This document shows positions 1 through 9,343 of a stretch of 64,000 bases of DNA, piece by piece (within the stretch, counting starts at the first letter, position 1; every line of letters begins with the position of its first letter). The stretch is from Pseudomonas sp. R84. GTDB taxonomy: Bacteria > Pseudomonadota > Gammaproteobacteria > Pseudomonadales > Pseudomonadaceae. Under the pieces are notes generated by a model. That model ran no database searches, was not told the DNA's origin, and was given only the letters and a program-made list of their open reading frames with translations. The position numbers and the translations under genes were made by a program. Location of the stretch: NCBI RefSeq assembly GCF_009834515.1, contig NZ_CP019426.1, forward strand, positions 5,711,001-5,775,000, written 5' to 3'.

Positions 1-990
1 CTTGCGATGCGCGCAGTGGTGGCTGGCCTGGGTCAGCGCCTGACGCATCAACGCGCTGGAACCGACCATGCAATCGAAGCGAGTCATTGCGACCATTTCG
101 ATGATAGTTGGCACCCCGCGCCCTTCCTCACCGACCATCCACGCCAGCGCGCCACGAAACTCCACTTCGCTGGAGGCGTTGGACTGGTTGCCGAGTTTGT
201 TTTTCAGACGCTGGATGTAGAACTGATTGCGCGTGTCGTCCGGACGATGGCGTGGCAGCAGGAAACAGCTCAAACCCTTGTCGGTTTGCGCCAGCGTCAG
301 GAAGGCATCGCACATCGGTGCCGAGCAGAACCACTTGTGCCCGACCAGTTCATAGGCCTGACCCGGACCGCTGGCGCCGACCGGATAAGCCTTGGTGGTG
401 TTGGCGCGCACGTCGGTGCCGCCCTGTTTCTCGGTCATGGCCATGCCGATGGTAACGCCGGCCTTGTGCGCCATGCCGACGTTGCGCGGATCGTATTCAG
501 TGGCGAGGACTTTCGGCAGCCATTGCTCGGCCAGATTCGGCTGCAAACGCAGGGCTGGCACGCTGGCGAAGGTCATGGTCAACGGGCAACCGCTGCCCGC
601 CTCGGCCTGACTGTGCAGATAAGTCATCGAGGCGCGGGCGACGTGGGCGCCATCCTGTGGATGCGCCCATGGCAGCGAAGTCAGGCCATGCTCGATCGCC
701 GTGCGCATCAGCTCGTGATAAGCCGGGTGAAATTCCACCAGATCGATGCGATGGCCGTAGCGGTCATGGCTGGCGAACACAGGTTTGTTCTGATTGGCGA
801 GGAACCCGGCTTCCATCAGCGGTCCACCGGCGAGCGCGCCGTAGGCATCGATTCGCGACTCGGCCCAACCGGCACCAAAGCGCCGCGACCACTCCTGCAA
901 TGGCAGGTCGATGCGGTACAGGTTGGTACCGTCCAGCGACGGTGGCTGGTTGGTGACTTCGTGGGTTTCGGCGAACTGATGCAGGTTCAT
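1..990 (-). CDS. AidB-like acyl-CoA dehydrogenase (3' end outside window)
   Basis: The reading frame starts at 990 behind a good AAGGAG site near 1000 and runs off the left edge without a stop, so 330 residues are visible. The translation begins MNLHQFAETHEVTNQPPSL and contains the blocks typical of AidB-type acyl-CoA dehydrogenases: ...GSGCPLTMTFASVPAL..., MTEKQGGTDVRANT and KLGNQSNASSEVEF. Family members are FAD flavoproteins. E. coli AidB protects DNA from alkylation, while Pseudomonas paralogues are often annotated as acyl- or isovaleryl-CoA dehydrogenases, so the substrate is uncertain. The C-terminal third, including most of the FAD-binding tail, lies outside the window. Confidence 0.85.
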   Translation of the reverse strand, partial: MNLHQFAETHEVTNQPPSLDGTNLYRIDLPLQEWSRRFGAGWAESRIDAYGALAGGPLMEAGFLANQNKPVFASHDRYGHRIDLVEFHPAYHELMRTAIEHGLTSLPWAHPQDGAHVARASMTYLHSQAEAGSGCPLTMTFASVPALRLQPNLAEQWLPKVLATEYDPRNVGMAHKAGVTIGMAMTEKQGGTDVRANTTKAYPVGASGPGQAYELVGHKWFCSAPMCDAFLTLAQTDKGLSCFLLPRHRPDDTRNQFYIQRLKNKLGNQSNASSEVEFRGALAWMVGEEGRGVPTIIEMVAMTRFDCMVGSSALMRQALTQASHHCAHRK

Positions 991-1087
991 GACGGGGCTC
1001 CTTAATGCAACCAAGGAACTCAGTTAAGCACCGCACTGCAACCGGTCAAAGTGTCATATCAGCCGAATTTGCGGCGCTTTTACCTTG

Positions 1088-3442
1088 TCAGCAGCACAGC
1101 ACCCGCCGTGCCAGCGCAGATTGCAGGTCTTCGAATTTCGCCGGTTTGTTCAGGTAATCGATCGCTGCACCGGTGGTGCACAGCTCTCGATCAGCGTTCA
1201 ACGCCAGCATGAACACTGGCAGGTTGGCGCATCCGGGTAACGCATGAATCTGGCAGCACAATGACGCGCCTTCATTGCTCGGCAACTGGCAGTCGATCAA
1301 TACTGCATCCACCGTTTCACGCTGCAGGCATTCGAGCGCCGCCGCACCGTTGTCGGCACTGCGCACGCGGAAGCCGAGCTTGAGCAACATGCCGCGCATC
1401 ACCAGTTGATTGACGCTGTTGTCGTCCACCAACAACACCGTGCAGTCCTGCGGTGCACGTACGCAATCGTGCGAAGGCGCAGAGATCGGCGCAGTTTCCA
1501 CCACCGGCAGTTCGAACTCGACATCCAATTGGAAGCGGCTGCCGCGCCCAGGTTCCGAGCGATGCGTGAGTTTGCCGCCGAGCAACTCGACCAACTGTCG
1601 GCAGATCGCCAGACCGACGCCCAGCCCGCCGTATTCGCGGGTCATCGAACCGTCGAGCTGGAAGAAGCGCTGGTACATCGTCGCTTCGCCCAGATCAGTG
1701 AACCCGATACCGGTGTCGATCACCGCAAACGACAGCGCCAGACGATTGCCCGTCGACGGTTTGCCCGTCACGCGCAACGCCAACCCACCAACACGGGTGA
1801 ACTTGATCGCATTGTCGAGCAGGCATTCCAGGCATTGCGCGAGTTTGGCGCTGTCGCCGTGCAGGCGATCCGGCAGGGTTGGCAGTACTTCAACCTTGAA
1901 GTCCAGCGACTTGCTCGCCGCGTTACCGTCGAACTGTACGCGCAACGCCTCGACCACTGCGCGCAGACTGAAACTGCCCGGCGCAGCCTTGAGTTTGCCA
2001 GCCTGCAATTCAGTGAGGGTAAGGATGCCGTTGACCATACGCATCATGTCTCGCGCGGAACCGGCGGCCGTCTGCTGGTATTGCTCCAGCTCCGGATCAA
2101 GCTCGACCGTCTGCATCAATTCCAGCGAACCGATCACACCGTTCATTGGCGTGCGCAGTTCGTGGGTCAGGGTCGCCAAGAACTCATCTTTGAGCTTGTT
2201 GCTATGGGCCAGTTGCTGGTTGAGCACTTCGAGTTTCTGCCCGGCGTCGTACAGGGTCTGCGCCTGTTGCTCACGCATGGCGTTGATGCGGTCGGCCAGT
2301 GCCAGTGACAGCAATGCCACCTCAATGGCCGAACCGATCTGGCTGGCGTACATGGTCAGGAACACGTTCGGCAGCAATCCCAGCACCATCAGCGTGTTGA
2401 CGATGCCGCCGAGCAGAAACGCCGACCAGGCGATGATGAAATAGCGCGCCACGCGCAAGCCGCGCCACCAGGCCAGAATCCCGGCGGCAAAAATCACCAC
2501 TGTAAAGGTCAGTGCCAGCGTTGTTGCCAGGCGCAGGGCCAAGGCGTAACTGGTCATCAGCGACAGACCGATGACCAACGCACCGAATGCAATGAGTCCG
2601 ATCAGCAAACGATCGAGCCAGCGGCTGTGGGTTTTGGTTTGCAGGAAACTGCGGGCGAACTGGCTGCCGAACAAGCCCGCGCAACCGATGAAGAACGGCG
2701 TGGCGGCGTTGGCCCACCATGGATTGTCCGGCCAGAAATACTCGACGGCGGCGCCATTCACCGACAACTGATAAAGGCCAAACGAGGCAATATAGAAGAT
2801 GTAGTAGAGATAGCTGGTATCGCGCACGCTAAGGAAGATGAACAGGTTGTAAACCACCATCCCCAGCAGAACGCCGTAAATGATGCCGAGCACATACAGG
2901 CGCACTGGCTGGTCTTCGAGGTACGCCGTGCTTGACCATAACGTCACCGGCGCCTGGATTGACCCTTCGCTGGCCAGTCGCAGATACACGGTCTGCGTTT
3001 GATCCGGCTTGAATGAAAGATCGAACAGATAGTTGTTCTGGCGAATCTCGCGGCTGGCGAACGGCAAGGCATCGCCGGTTTGCCGGACGAGGCGGTAGTC
3101 GCCATTGGCGTCGGCCGTATAGAGATCGAGATGGTCGAGCGGTGGATAAGCCAGTTCCAGCAGCCAGGTGCGCTGGGCGGCGGGATTGCTCGGACGATAA
3201 TGCAGGTCAATCTTCAGCCAGAACGCCGAGCGTGAATAACCGGCATTGAGCGTGGCTTTATCGTGAGGTTTGAAATTGCCGGCGGCAGCTTGCGCACGAA
3301 CATCGGCAATGCTCGCCTGACCGCTCGGGTCTTCGAACACTTGCAGCGACCGGCCCAGAGGGAGGCTCTGGGTAAATTCGTCGAATTCGACGGCGCTCGC
3401 CATAAGGGGCAAGCAGAACAACAACATCAGCAAATAGCGCAT
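1088..3442 (-). CDS. ladS: LadS-type hybrid sensor histidine kinase
   Basis: This 784-residue protein has a signal peptide (about 1-17), a periplasmic 7TMR-DISM extracellular domain (about 20-165) and seven membrane helices (about 180-385). A HisKA domain follows with phospho-acceptor H427 in LTHELRTP, then a HATPase domain (DNAIKF near 543-548, DTGIG 576-580). A C-terminal receiver has D673/D674, phospho-acceptor D717 and K766. In P. aeruginosa LadS is a calcium-responsive kinase that feeds the GacS/GacA-RsmY/Z cascade, and it also lies next to thiD there. The architecture and neighbourhood support the name; ligand and output are inferred from that homologue. It appears monocistronic, divergent from thiD. 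Confidence 0.87.
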   Translation of the reverse strand: MRYLLMLLFCLPLMASAVEFDEFTQSLPLGRSLQVFEDPSGQASIADVRAQAAAGNFKPHDKATLNAGYSRSAFWLKIDLHYRPSNPAAQRTWLLELAYPPLDHLDLYTADANGDYRLVRQTGDALPFASREIRQNNYLFDLSFKPDQTQTVYLRLASEGSIQAPVTLWSSTAYLEDQPVRLYVLGIIYGVLLGMVVYNLFIFLSVRDTSYLYYIFYIASFGLYQLSVNGAAVEYFWPDNPWWANAATPFFIGCAGLFGSQFARSFLQTKTHSRWLDRLLIGLIAFGALVIGLSLMTSYALALRLATTLALTFTVVIFAAGILAWWRGLRVARYFIIAWSAFLLGGIVNTLMVLGLLPNVFLTMYASQIGSAIEVALLSLALADRINAMREQQAQTLYDAGQKLEVLNQQLAHSNKLKDEFLATLTHELRTPMNGVIGSLELMQTVELDPELEQYQQTAAGSARDMMRMVNGILTLTELQAGKLKAAPGSFSLRAVVEALRVQFDGNAASKSLDFKVEVLPTLPDRLHGDSAKLAQCLECLLDNAIKFTRVGGLALRVTGKPSTGNRLALSFAVIDTGIGFTDLGEATMYQRFFQLDGSMTREYGGLGVGLAICRQLVELLGGKLTHRSEPGRGSRFQLDVEFELPVVETAPISAPSHDCVRAPQDCTVLLVDDNSVNQLVMRGMLLKLGFRVRSADNGAAALECLQRETVDAVLIDCQLPSNEGASLCCQIHALPGCANLPVFMLALNADRELCTTGAAIDYLNKPAKFEDLQSALARRVLCC

Positions 3443-3745
3443 TGAAGCCCCAGCGTGGCTCGTCCGGTTGTGTCAGGAAGCCCCCCATTCCCTTTGAGTA
3501 GACGTAAAACCGGTATTACCTGTTATTGGTTTGGATCCAGACTAGCATAGCCGTTGATGGCCATTGAGCACCATTGAATTTTTTCCTACAAAGGCTCTAG
3601 AACGGGCGTTCCAGAGCAAAGCAGCGAGCTAGAGCTGTTGAGTTGGTCAGTTTGTGACAGAGCGGTCGGATTCTCCTGCCAGATTATCGGCCCGGGACAA
3701 CGGCACTGAACCCGAAAATCAGCTTTGGTGGTAAGCTCGCGCACC
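3443..3745. other. Divergent intergenic region ladS/thiD
   Basis: This is 303 bp between divergent genes. It must hold promoters for both, but I see no convincing -35/-10 pair. The only structure is an imperfect inverted repeat around 3594-3617 (GCTCTAGAACG / CGTTCCAGAGC, one mismatch) without a downstream T-run. I see no features of a TPP riboswitch. Confidence 0.4.
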
Positions 3746-4543
3746 ATGAATATCTACAGCTCCCGCCCCGTTGTCCTCTGTCTCTCCGGCCACGACCCAA
3801 GTGGTGGCGCCGGCTTGCAGGCAGATATCGAAGCCTTGCTCGCGCAGGGTTGCCATGCGGCTCCGGCCGTCACCGCCCTGACCGTGCAAGACACCGTCAA
3901 CGTCACTGACTTCCGCGTCCTCGACCGTGAGTGGGTACTGGCTCAGGCCAATGCCGTGCTCAACGACTCCGAAGTCGCTGCGGTCAAACTGGGCATGCTC
4001 GGTTCGCTGGAAATGGTCGACACCGTTGTCGAACTGCTTTCGGCGCACCCGCACTTGCCGGTGGTCTGCGACCCGGTGCTGCGCGCCGGTGGTGGCGGTC
4101 GCCTGGGCAAGGACGAGGTCGGCTATGCGATGCGCGAGCGTCTGCTGCCGCTGTCGATCATTGCCACGCCTAACCTTCCTGAAGCGCGCATCCTCGCCGA
4201 ATTGCCAGAAGGCACCGCAGACGAGTGCGCTGAAAAACTCCTGCCGTTCGTCAAAAACCTGCTGATCACCGGCGGCCACGGCGACGAAACTGAAATCCAT
4301 AACCGCGTGTACAGCCGCGATGGTCTGCGTGAAACCTTTATCTGTCAGCGTCTTCCGGGCAGCTATCACGGTTCCGGTTGCACGTTGGCCAGTGCTTTGG
4401 CCGGTCGCCTGGCTCAGGGCGAACACCTCGCCAGCGCCGTGCGCAGTGCATTGGATTACACCTGGCGCACCCTGCGCGATGCCGAACAACTGGGCAAAGG
4501 CCAGTTCGTCCCGCGTCGCCTGCCGCTGGATTTCTGCTCGTAA
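3746..4543 (+). CDS. thiD: Hydroxymethylpyrimidine/phosphomethylpyrimidine kinase
   Basis: This 265-residue cytoplasmic kinase phosphorylates HMP and HMP-P to HMP-PP for thiamine synthesis. The N-terminal SGHDPSGGAGLQADIEAL block and the C-terminal anion-hole motif GSGCTLASALAG are those of the ThiD ribokinase-like fold; VCDPVLRAGGGG marks the central phosphate-binding strand. The ATG at 3746 gives the normal N-terminus; a TTG seven codons upstream is possible but unnecessary. thiE starts 18 bp after the stop, and together they make and join the pyrimidine moiety. Confidence 0.97.
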   Translation: MNIYSSRPVVLCLSGHDPSGGAGLQADIEALLAQGCHAAPAVTALTVQDTVNVTDFRVLDREWVLAQANAVLNDSEVAAVKLGMLGSLEMVDTVVELLSAHPHLPVVCDPVLRAGGGGRLGKDEVGYAMRERLLPLSIIATPNLPEARILAELPEGTADECAEKLLPFVKNLLITGGHGDETEIHNRVYSRDGLRETFICQRLPGSYHGSGCTLASALAGRLAQGEHLASAVRSALDYTWRTLRDAEQLGKGQFVPRRLPLDFCS

Positions 4544-4561
4544 CGTCGTGAGGTCTGCCCG

Positions 4562-5185
4562 ATGAAACTACGTGGCCTGTATGCCATTACCGACAGCGCA
4601 CTGCTGGCGGGCAAGTTTCTGTCTTACGTGGAGGCGGCGCTGGAAGGCGGCGTCACCCTGCTGCAATACCGCGACAAGAGCAACGACGAGGCCCGCCGTC
4701 TGCGTGAGGCCGAAGCGCTGCGTGATCTGTGTGAGCGCTACAAGACGCAGTTGATCATCAACGATGACGCTGAACTGGCGGCGCGCCTTAACGTCGGCGT
4801 GCACCTCGGCCAGACCGACGGCCCGCTATCGCCGACCCGCGCCCTGCTCGGTTCAAAAGCGATTATCGGTTCGACCTGCCACGCGCAACTCGCGCTGGCC
4901 GAACAAGCGGCCAAAGAAGGCGCGAGCTATGTCGCCTTCGGCCGCTTCTTCAACTCCAACACCAAACCCGGCGCGCCGACCTGCAGCCTCGATCTGCTCG
5001 ACGACGCCAAGCGCACGCTGCACCTGCCGGTCTGCGCGATTGGCGGCATCACCCTCGACAACGCCGCACCGCTGGTGGCCCACGGGGTCGACCTGCTCGC
5101 CGTGGTTCACGGACTGTTCGGTGCCGAGAGCAGCGCCGAAGTGACCCGCCGCGCCCGCGCGTTCAATGAATTACTGAAAGTCTGA
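4562..5185 (+). CDS. thiE: Thiamine-phosphate synthase
   Basis: This 207-residue TIM-barrel enzyme couples HMP-PP with thiazole phosphate to form thiamine monophosphate. Recognisable blocks are LYAITD at the N-terminus, [25 protein letters not shown] and the C-terminal phosphate-binding [10 protein letters not shown]. It lies 18 bp after thiD and 15 bp before hemL, so thiD-thiE-hemL are probably cotranscribed. The full length matches the family. Confidence 0.97.
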   Translation: MKLRGLYAITDSALLAGKFLSYVEAALEGGVTLLQYRDKSNDEARRLREAEALRDLCERYKTQLIINDDAELAARLNVGVHLGQTDGPLSPTRALLGSKAIIGSTCHAQLALAEQAAKEGASYVAFGRFFNSNTKPGAPTCSLDLLDDAKRTLHLPVCAIGGITLDNAAPLVAHGVDLLAVVHGLFGAESSAEVTRRARAFNELLKV

Positions 5186-5200
5186 TTTGAGAGCCCGATC

Positions 5201-6484
5201 ATGTCTCGTTCCGAAACCCTGTTTGCCAATGCCCAGAAACATATCCCCGGTGGCGTGAACTCGCCCGTTCGCGCGTTCAAGAGCGTTGGCGGCACGCCGT
5301 TGTTCTTCAAGCACGCTGAAGGTGCCTACGTCACTGACGAAGACGACAAGCGTTATGTCGATTACGTCGGCTCGTGGGGTCCGATGATCCTCGGCCACAG
5401 CCACCCGGACGTGCTCGACGCGGTGCGTAATCAACTGCAACACGGCTTGTCGTACGGCGCGCCGACTGCGATGGAAACCGAGATGGCCGACCTGGTCTGC
5501 TCGCTGGTGCCGTCGATGGACATGGTGCGCATGGTCAGCTCCGGCACCGAAGCGACCATGAGCGCGATCCGTCTGGCCCGTGGCTACACCGGCCGCGACA
5601 GCATTATCAAGTTCGAAGGCTGCTACCACGGTCACTCCGACAGCCTGCTGGTCAAGGCCGGTTCCGGCGCACTGACCCAAGGCGTACCGAGTTCGGCCGG
5701 CGTGCCGGCGGCATTCGCCAAACACACCCTGACCCTGCCGTTCAACGACATCGACGCTGTGGAAAAGATGCTCGCTGAAGTGGGCGAGGACGTGGCGTGC
5801 ATCATCGTTGAGCCGGTTGCCGGCAACATGAACTGCGTACCACCGGCACCAGGCTTCCTCGAAGGCCTGCGTTCGCTGTGCGACAACCATGGCGTGGTGC
5901 TGATTTTCGACGAGGTGATGACCGGTTTCCGCGTTGCCCTCGGTGGTGCTCAGGCGTACTACGGGGTCAATCCTGATTTGACCACCTTCGGCAAAATCAT
6001 CGGCGGCGGCATGCCGGTCGGCTGTTTCGGCGGCAAGCGCGAAATCATGCAGCGCATCGCGCCGCTGGGCCCGGTGTATCAGGCTGGTACGCTGTCGGGT
6101 AACCCGCTGGCGATGGCCGCTGGTTTGACCACGCTGCGTCTGATCAGCCGCCCGGGTTTCCACGCCGAGCTGACTGACTACACCACGCGTCTGCTCGACG
6201 GTCTGCAACAGCGCGCTGATGCCGCTGGCATTCCGTTCGTGACCACCCAGGCTGGCGGCATGTTCGGTCTGTACTTCAGCGGCGCCGACGACATCGTCAC
6301 CTTTGAAGACGTGATGGCCAGCGACGCTGCACTGTTCGGTCGCTTCTTCCACCTGATGCTGGAAGGTGGCGTGTACCTGGCACCGAGCGCCTTCGAAGCC
6401 GGTTTCACCTCGATCGCCCACGGCGAAGCCGAGTTGAAACTGACCCTGGACGCAGCCGAACGCGCCTTCGCTGCACTGAAGTAA
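5201..6484 (+). CDS. hemL: Glutamate-1-semialdehyde 2,1-aminomutase
   Basis: This 427-residue PLP enzyme of the C5 pathway converts glutamate-1-semialdehyde to 5-aminolevulinate, the heme precursor. The PLP lysine is K265 in [23 protein letters not shown] and the [11 protein letters not shown] block (Asp binding the pyridine nitrogen) are also visible. Length and N-terminus (MSRSETLF...) are typical of Pseudomonas HemL. It sits downstream of thiE and is followed by a 12-bp hairpin. Confidence 0.98.
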   Translation: MSRSETLFANAQKHIPGGVNSPVRAFKSVGGTPLFFKHAEGAYVTDEDDKRYVDYVGSWGPMILGHSHPDVLDAVRNQLQHGLSYGAPTAMETEMADLVCSLVPSMDMVRMVSSGTEATMSAIRLARGYTGRDSIIKFEGCYHGHSDSLLVKAGSGALTQGVPSSAGVPAAFAKHTLTLPFNDIDAVEKMLAEVGEDVACIIVEPVAGNMNCVPPAPGFLEGLRSLCDNHGVVLIFDEVMTGFRVALGGAQAYYGVNPDLTTFGKIIGGGMPVGCFGGKREIMQRIAPLGPVYQAGTLSGNPLAMAAGLTTLRLISRPGFHAELTDYTTRLLDGLQQRADAAGIPFVTTQAGGMFGLYFSGADDIVTFEDVMASDAALFGRFFHLMLEGGVYLAPSAFEAGFTSIAHGEAELKLTLDAAERAFAALK

Positions 6485-6494
6485 TCGCCGTACC

Positions 6495-6522
6495 GCTGAC
6501 GTTGGCTATGGCCAGCGTCAGC
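6495..6522 (+). terminator. Stem-loop after hemL
   Basis: A 12-bp stem (GCTGACGTTGGC / GCCAGCGTCAGC, one G-U wobble) encloses a TATG tetraloop 11 bases after the hemL stop. No clear T-tract follows, so it may act as a weak or Rho-assisted terminator or as a 3'-end stabiliser of the thiDE-hemL transcript. Confidence 0.5.
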
Positions 6523-6621
6523 ATTCACCTACACCCGCGCTGTTTTTCCGATGCTCCTGCTAAAAATCTCCCCTAAAGTGGGCGATATATTCCCCGCGCA
6601 GCAGAAAAACGAGTAAAGACT

Positions 6622-6651
6622 TTGTAAGGTTGGCCCTGCTTATTTCATAAT
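6622..6651 (+). promoter_or_regulatory. Putative sigma-70 promoter of the Sel1-repeat gene
   Basis: TTGTAA (6622-6627) and CATAAT (6646-6651) are separated by 18 bp, placing the transcription start near 6658, about 50 bases before the ATG at 6710. This is a consensus match by eye only. Confidence 0.4.
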
Positions 6652-6709
6652 GCGCGCTTATTGGATCCCTCGATGGGTCCGCGTGCCCTTCAGAGGTAAG
6701 TCGATTCCC

Positions 6710-7264
6710 ATGAACCGCACCGGCCGCACCCTTGCCTTGGGCTGCCTGTTGCTCCTTCAGCCCCTGCTCGCGCATGCACAAGCAGGCGGCAACTCGTTGT
6801 TGATCCCGGCGATGGGTCGTTGCACCCTCAATACTCAGCCGCAAGACGTCACGCAGGCACTGGCCGCCTGCCAGAAAGCGGCGGATGAAGGGGATGCGCA
6901 AGCGCAATACGAGTTGGGTGAGTTCTACTACGACGGCAAAAACGCGCCGCGCGACCTCAATCAAGCCCTGAGCTATTTCGAAAAAGCCTCGTTGCAAGGC
7001 CACGCTCAGGCTCAGTTCAAGCTCGGCACGATGTTCTTCCACGGTGAAGGCGTGCAGGCCAACAACATTCAGGCGTATATCGTGCTGAAGATGGCCGCGG
7101 TCAACGGCGCTGAAGATGCGCTGGATACGGCTGACGAAGTTTCCGAAAAAATGTCCCGCGAAGATCTCGAGACTGCCACGCAAGTGCTCGGGCAAATTTT
7201 CCGTAAATACCTGATGGAATTGCAGAGCGCCGATGGGCGTACGCCGTTTTCGCCTCTTCCCTGA
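6710..7264 (+). CDS. Periplasmic Sel1-like repeat protein
   Basis: This 184-residue protein has a signal peptide (MNRTGRTLALGCLLLLQPLL..., cleavage probably after AHA or AQA near residue 25). Two Sel1-type repeats follow: DAQAQYELGEFYYDGKNAPR and HAQAQFKLGTMFFHGEGVQA. Such repeats form helical hairpin scaffolds for protein interactions; no enzymatic motif is seen. The ATG at 6710 is chosen because an upstream in-frame ATG at 6650 would place a basic stretch before the signal peptide. A conserved Pseudomonas gene of unknown role. Confidence 0.8.
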   Translation: MNRTGRTLALGCLLLLQPLLAHAQAGGNSLLIPAMGRCTLNTQPQDVTQALAACQKAADEGDAQAQYELGEFYYDGKNAPRDLNQALSYFEKASLQGHAQAQFKLGTMFFHGEGVQANNIQAYIVLKMAAVNGAEDALDTADEVSEKMSREDLETATQVLGQIFRKYLMELQSADGRTPFSPLP

Positions 7265-7289
7265 TTTTTGCGCCGACCTTTCCGGCCCC

Positions 7290-7354
7290 TTCGCGAGCAG
7301 GCTCGCTCCCACATTGGAATGCATTCCCCTGTGGGAGCGAGCCTGCTCGCGAAG
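7290..7354. repeat. REP-type inverted repeat pair, class A
   Basis: Two inverted copies of TTCGCGAGCAGGCTCGCTCC flank a short spacer and end in GTGGGAGCGAGCCTGCTCGC. The same unit recurs near 19144, 51607 and 58115. It lies between convergent genes, where such repeats commonly protect 3' ends or help terminate transcription. Confidence 0.9.
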
Positions 7355-7374
7355 AGGCGACTCGGTGTTAAGGC

Positions 7375-7704
7375 TTACTTCTCAGGCATCGGCATCGGAA
7401 ACGGCATCACATTGCCGACCGCGCCGCGGGCTTCGCTGATTTTCGGGGTGCCCAGACGCTCCACTTCGTCGATGCGCACAATCGAATGCATCGGCACAAA
7501 GCTGCGCACCACGCCTTCGAACTGCGCCTTGAGCTTTTCTTCGCTCGGATCGACGACCACTTGCGTGCGCTCGCCAAAGACGAACTCTTCCACTTCCAGA
7601 AAGCCCCACAGATCACTTTGATAGATCTGCTTGGCGTACATTTCGAACACCTGGCCCTGGTTGAGGAAAATCACCTTATAGATTGGAGCTTCGCGTTTGG
7701 TCAT
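7375..7704 (-). CDS. DUF1820 family protein
   Basis: This 109-residue soluble protein starts MTKREAPIYKVIFLNQGQV and matches the DUF1820 family of gammaproteobacteria as I remember it. No catalytic motif is visible and the function is unknown. The ATG at 7704 fits the family's N-terminus; the longer frame upstream has no homology-like content and covers the promoter region. It is transcribed divergently from miaB. Confidence 0.8.
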   Translation of the reverse strand: MTKREAPIYKVIFLNQGQVFEMYAKQIYQSDLWGFLEVEEFVFGERTQVVVDPSEEKLKAQFEGVVRSFVPMHSIVRIDEVERLGTPKISEARGAVGNVMPFPMPMPEK

Positions 7705-7743
7705 GGCGGGGGGATAACATCGGGGATAAAAATGAGGGCGCAA

Positions 7744-7749
7744 ACTATA
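7744..7749 (-). promoter_or_regulatory. Extended -10 element for the DUF1820 gene
   Basis: On the minus strand TGCTATAGT forms an extended -10 (TG-N-TATAGT) 40 bases before the start at 7704. No good -35 hexamer is seen, which an extended -10 can tolerate. Confidence 0.4.
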
Positions 7750-7796
7750 GCATAGCCACCGGACGCGCAGCGGTAGGAACCTGAAGGCTTGTTCCC

Positions 7797-7802
7797 TATA
7801 AT
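7797..7802 (+). promoter_or_regulatory. Perfect -10 hexamer upstream of miaB
   Basis: TATAAT lies 35 bases before the miaB ATG in the divergent intergenic region. The -35 region is weak (GTAGGA/TAGGAA at 17-18 bp spacing). Confidence 0.45.
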
Positions 7803-7837
7803 GCGCGGTTCTTTGAATCACGTGATGACCCTAATCC

Positions 7838-9166
7838 ATGGCCAAGAAGCTTTACATCGAAACCCACGGTTGCCAGATGAACGAGTACGACAGCTCGCGC
7901 ATGGTCGATCTGCTGGGTGAACATCAGGCCCTGGAAGTCACCGCACGTGCCGAAGACGCCGACGTGATTCTGCTCAACACCTGCTCGATCCGCGAGCGCG
8001 CACAAGATCGCGTGTATTCGCAGCTCGGCCGCTGGCGCGAACTGAAACTGGCCAACCCGGAGATGGTGATCGCCGTCGGCGGTTGCGTGGCCAGCCAGGA
8101 AGGCGCGGCGATCCGCGATCGCGCGCCGTACGTCGACGTGGTCTTTGGCCCGCAGACCCTGCACCGCCTGCCGGAAATGATCGACGCCGCGCGCATCACC
8201 AAGATGCCGCAGGTCGACGTCTCGTTCCCGGAAATCGAAAAATTCGACCACTTGCCCGAACCGCGCATCGATGGCCCGAGCGCCTACGTGTCGGTGATGG
8301 AAGGTTGCAGCAAATACTGCACATTCTGCGTGGTGCCTTATACCCGTGGCGAAGAAGTCAGCCGGCCGTTCGACGACGTGATCGCCGAAGTCATTCACCT
8401 CGCCGAAAACGGCGTACGTGAAGTGACGCTGCTGGGGCAGAACGTCAACGGCTATCGCGGTACGACCCATGACGGTCGTCTGGCTGATCTCGCCGAATTG
8501 ATCCGTGTTGTCGCCGCCATCGACGGCATCGACCGCATTCGCTACACCACTTCGCACCCGCTGGAGTTCTCGGACAGCCTGATCCAGGCCCACGCCGATG
8601 TGCCGGAGCTGGTCAAGCACCTGCATTTGCCGGTGCAATCGGGTTCCGACCGGATTCTCGCGGCGATGAAGCGCAACCACACCGCGCTGGAATACAAATC
8701 CAAGCTGCGCAAACTGCGCGCTGCCGTGCCGGGCATTTGCATCAGCTCGGACTTCATCGTCGGTTTCCCCGGCGAGACCGAGAAAGACTTCGAACAGACC
8801 ATGAAGCTGATTGCCGACGTCGGTTTCGATTTCTCTTATTCCTTCGTCTATAGCCAGCGCCCGGGCACCCCGGCTGCCGATCTGGCGGACGACACCCCGG
8901 AAGAGCTGAAGAAGGAACGCCTGAACGCGCTGCAGCACCGTCTGAATCAGCAAGGTTTCGAGATCAGCCGACAAATGGTCGGTTCGATCCAGCGCATTCT
9001 GGTGACCGATTATTCGAAGAAAGACCCGGGCGAACTGCAAGGGCGCACCGAGAATAATCGTATCGTCAACTTCCGCTGCGACAATCCGACCTTGATCGGC
9101 CAGTTCGCCGACGTGCATATCGACGCGGCGCAGCCGCACTCGCTGCGCGGCTCGCTGATCCAATAA
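7838..9166 (+). CDS. miaB: tRNA-2-methylthio-N6-dimethylallyladenosine synthase
   Basis: This 442-residue radical-SAM methylthiotransferase thiolates and methylates i6A37 of tRNAs. Domains in order are the N-terminal UPF0004 cluster domain (cysteines in [15 protein letters not shown] and VGGCVAS), the radical SAM core with CSKYCTFC, and a C-terminal TRAM domain near residues 375-440. All six cluster cysteines are present. In Pseudomonas it precedes phoH-ybeY-corC-lnt, as here, although a repeat element separates it from phoH. Confidence 0.97.
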   Translation: MAKKLYIETHGCQMNEYDSSRMVDLLGEHQALEVTARAEDADVILLNTCSIRERAQDRVYSQLGRWRELKLANPEMVIAVGGCVASQEGAAIRDRAPYVDVVFGPQTLHRLPEMIDAARITKMPQVDVSFPEIEKFDHLPEPRIDGPSAYVSVMEGCSKYCTFCVVPYTRGEEVSRPFDDVIAEVIHLAENGVREVTLLGQNVNGYRGTTHDGRLADLAELIRVVAAIDGIDRIRYTTSHPLEFSDSLIQAHADVPELVKHLHLPVQSGSDRILAAMKRNHTALEYKSKLRKLRAAVPGICISSDFIVGFPGETEKDFEQTMKLIADVGFDFSYSFVYSQRPGTPAADLADDTPEELKKERLNALQHRLNQQGFEISRQMVGSIQRILVTDYSKKDPGELQGRTENNRIVNFRCDNPTLIGQFADVHIDAAQPHSLRGSLIQ

Positions 9167-9171
9167 ATGCA

Positions 9172-9243
9172 AAAGATCGCAGCCTTCGGCAGCTCCTACA
9201 TGGATTACATTCCCCTGTAGGAGCTGCCGAAGGCTGCGATCTT
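9172..9243. repeat. Inverted repeat, class B (AAGATCGCAGCCTTCGGCAG)
   Basis: Two long inverted arms (AGATCGCAGCCTTCGGCAGC and its complement) surround a short centre. The same unit recurs at 13219 and 20861. It lies between miaB and phoH and could form a strong stem-loop in the transcript. Confidence 0.9.
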
Positions 9244-9343
9244 GACGGTCTCGACGCCAAGAATATTTAAGAGCTTTCGCACCCACGCCTCTGGCGTTAT
9301 CCTTGATTTCATCTTAATTGCCCCAGGGCGGCTAAATACGACC

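Noticed and set aside
7..1005. 332-codon frame on the plus strand at the left edge
   Set aside because: It is the antisense shadow of the AidB-like acyl-CoA dehydrogenase, which has clear family motifs.
3594..3617. Inverted repeat upstream of thiD as a TPP riboswitch or terminator
   Set aside because: No thi-box sequence is recognisable and no T-run follows; it is just an isolated imperfect hairpin.
7290..7354. REP pairs as CRISPR repeats
   Set aside because: Only single inverted pairs with no regular spacers and no cas genes.
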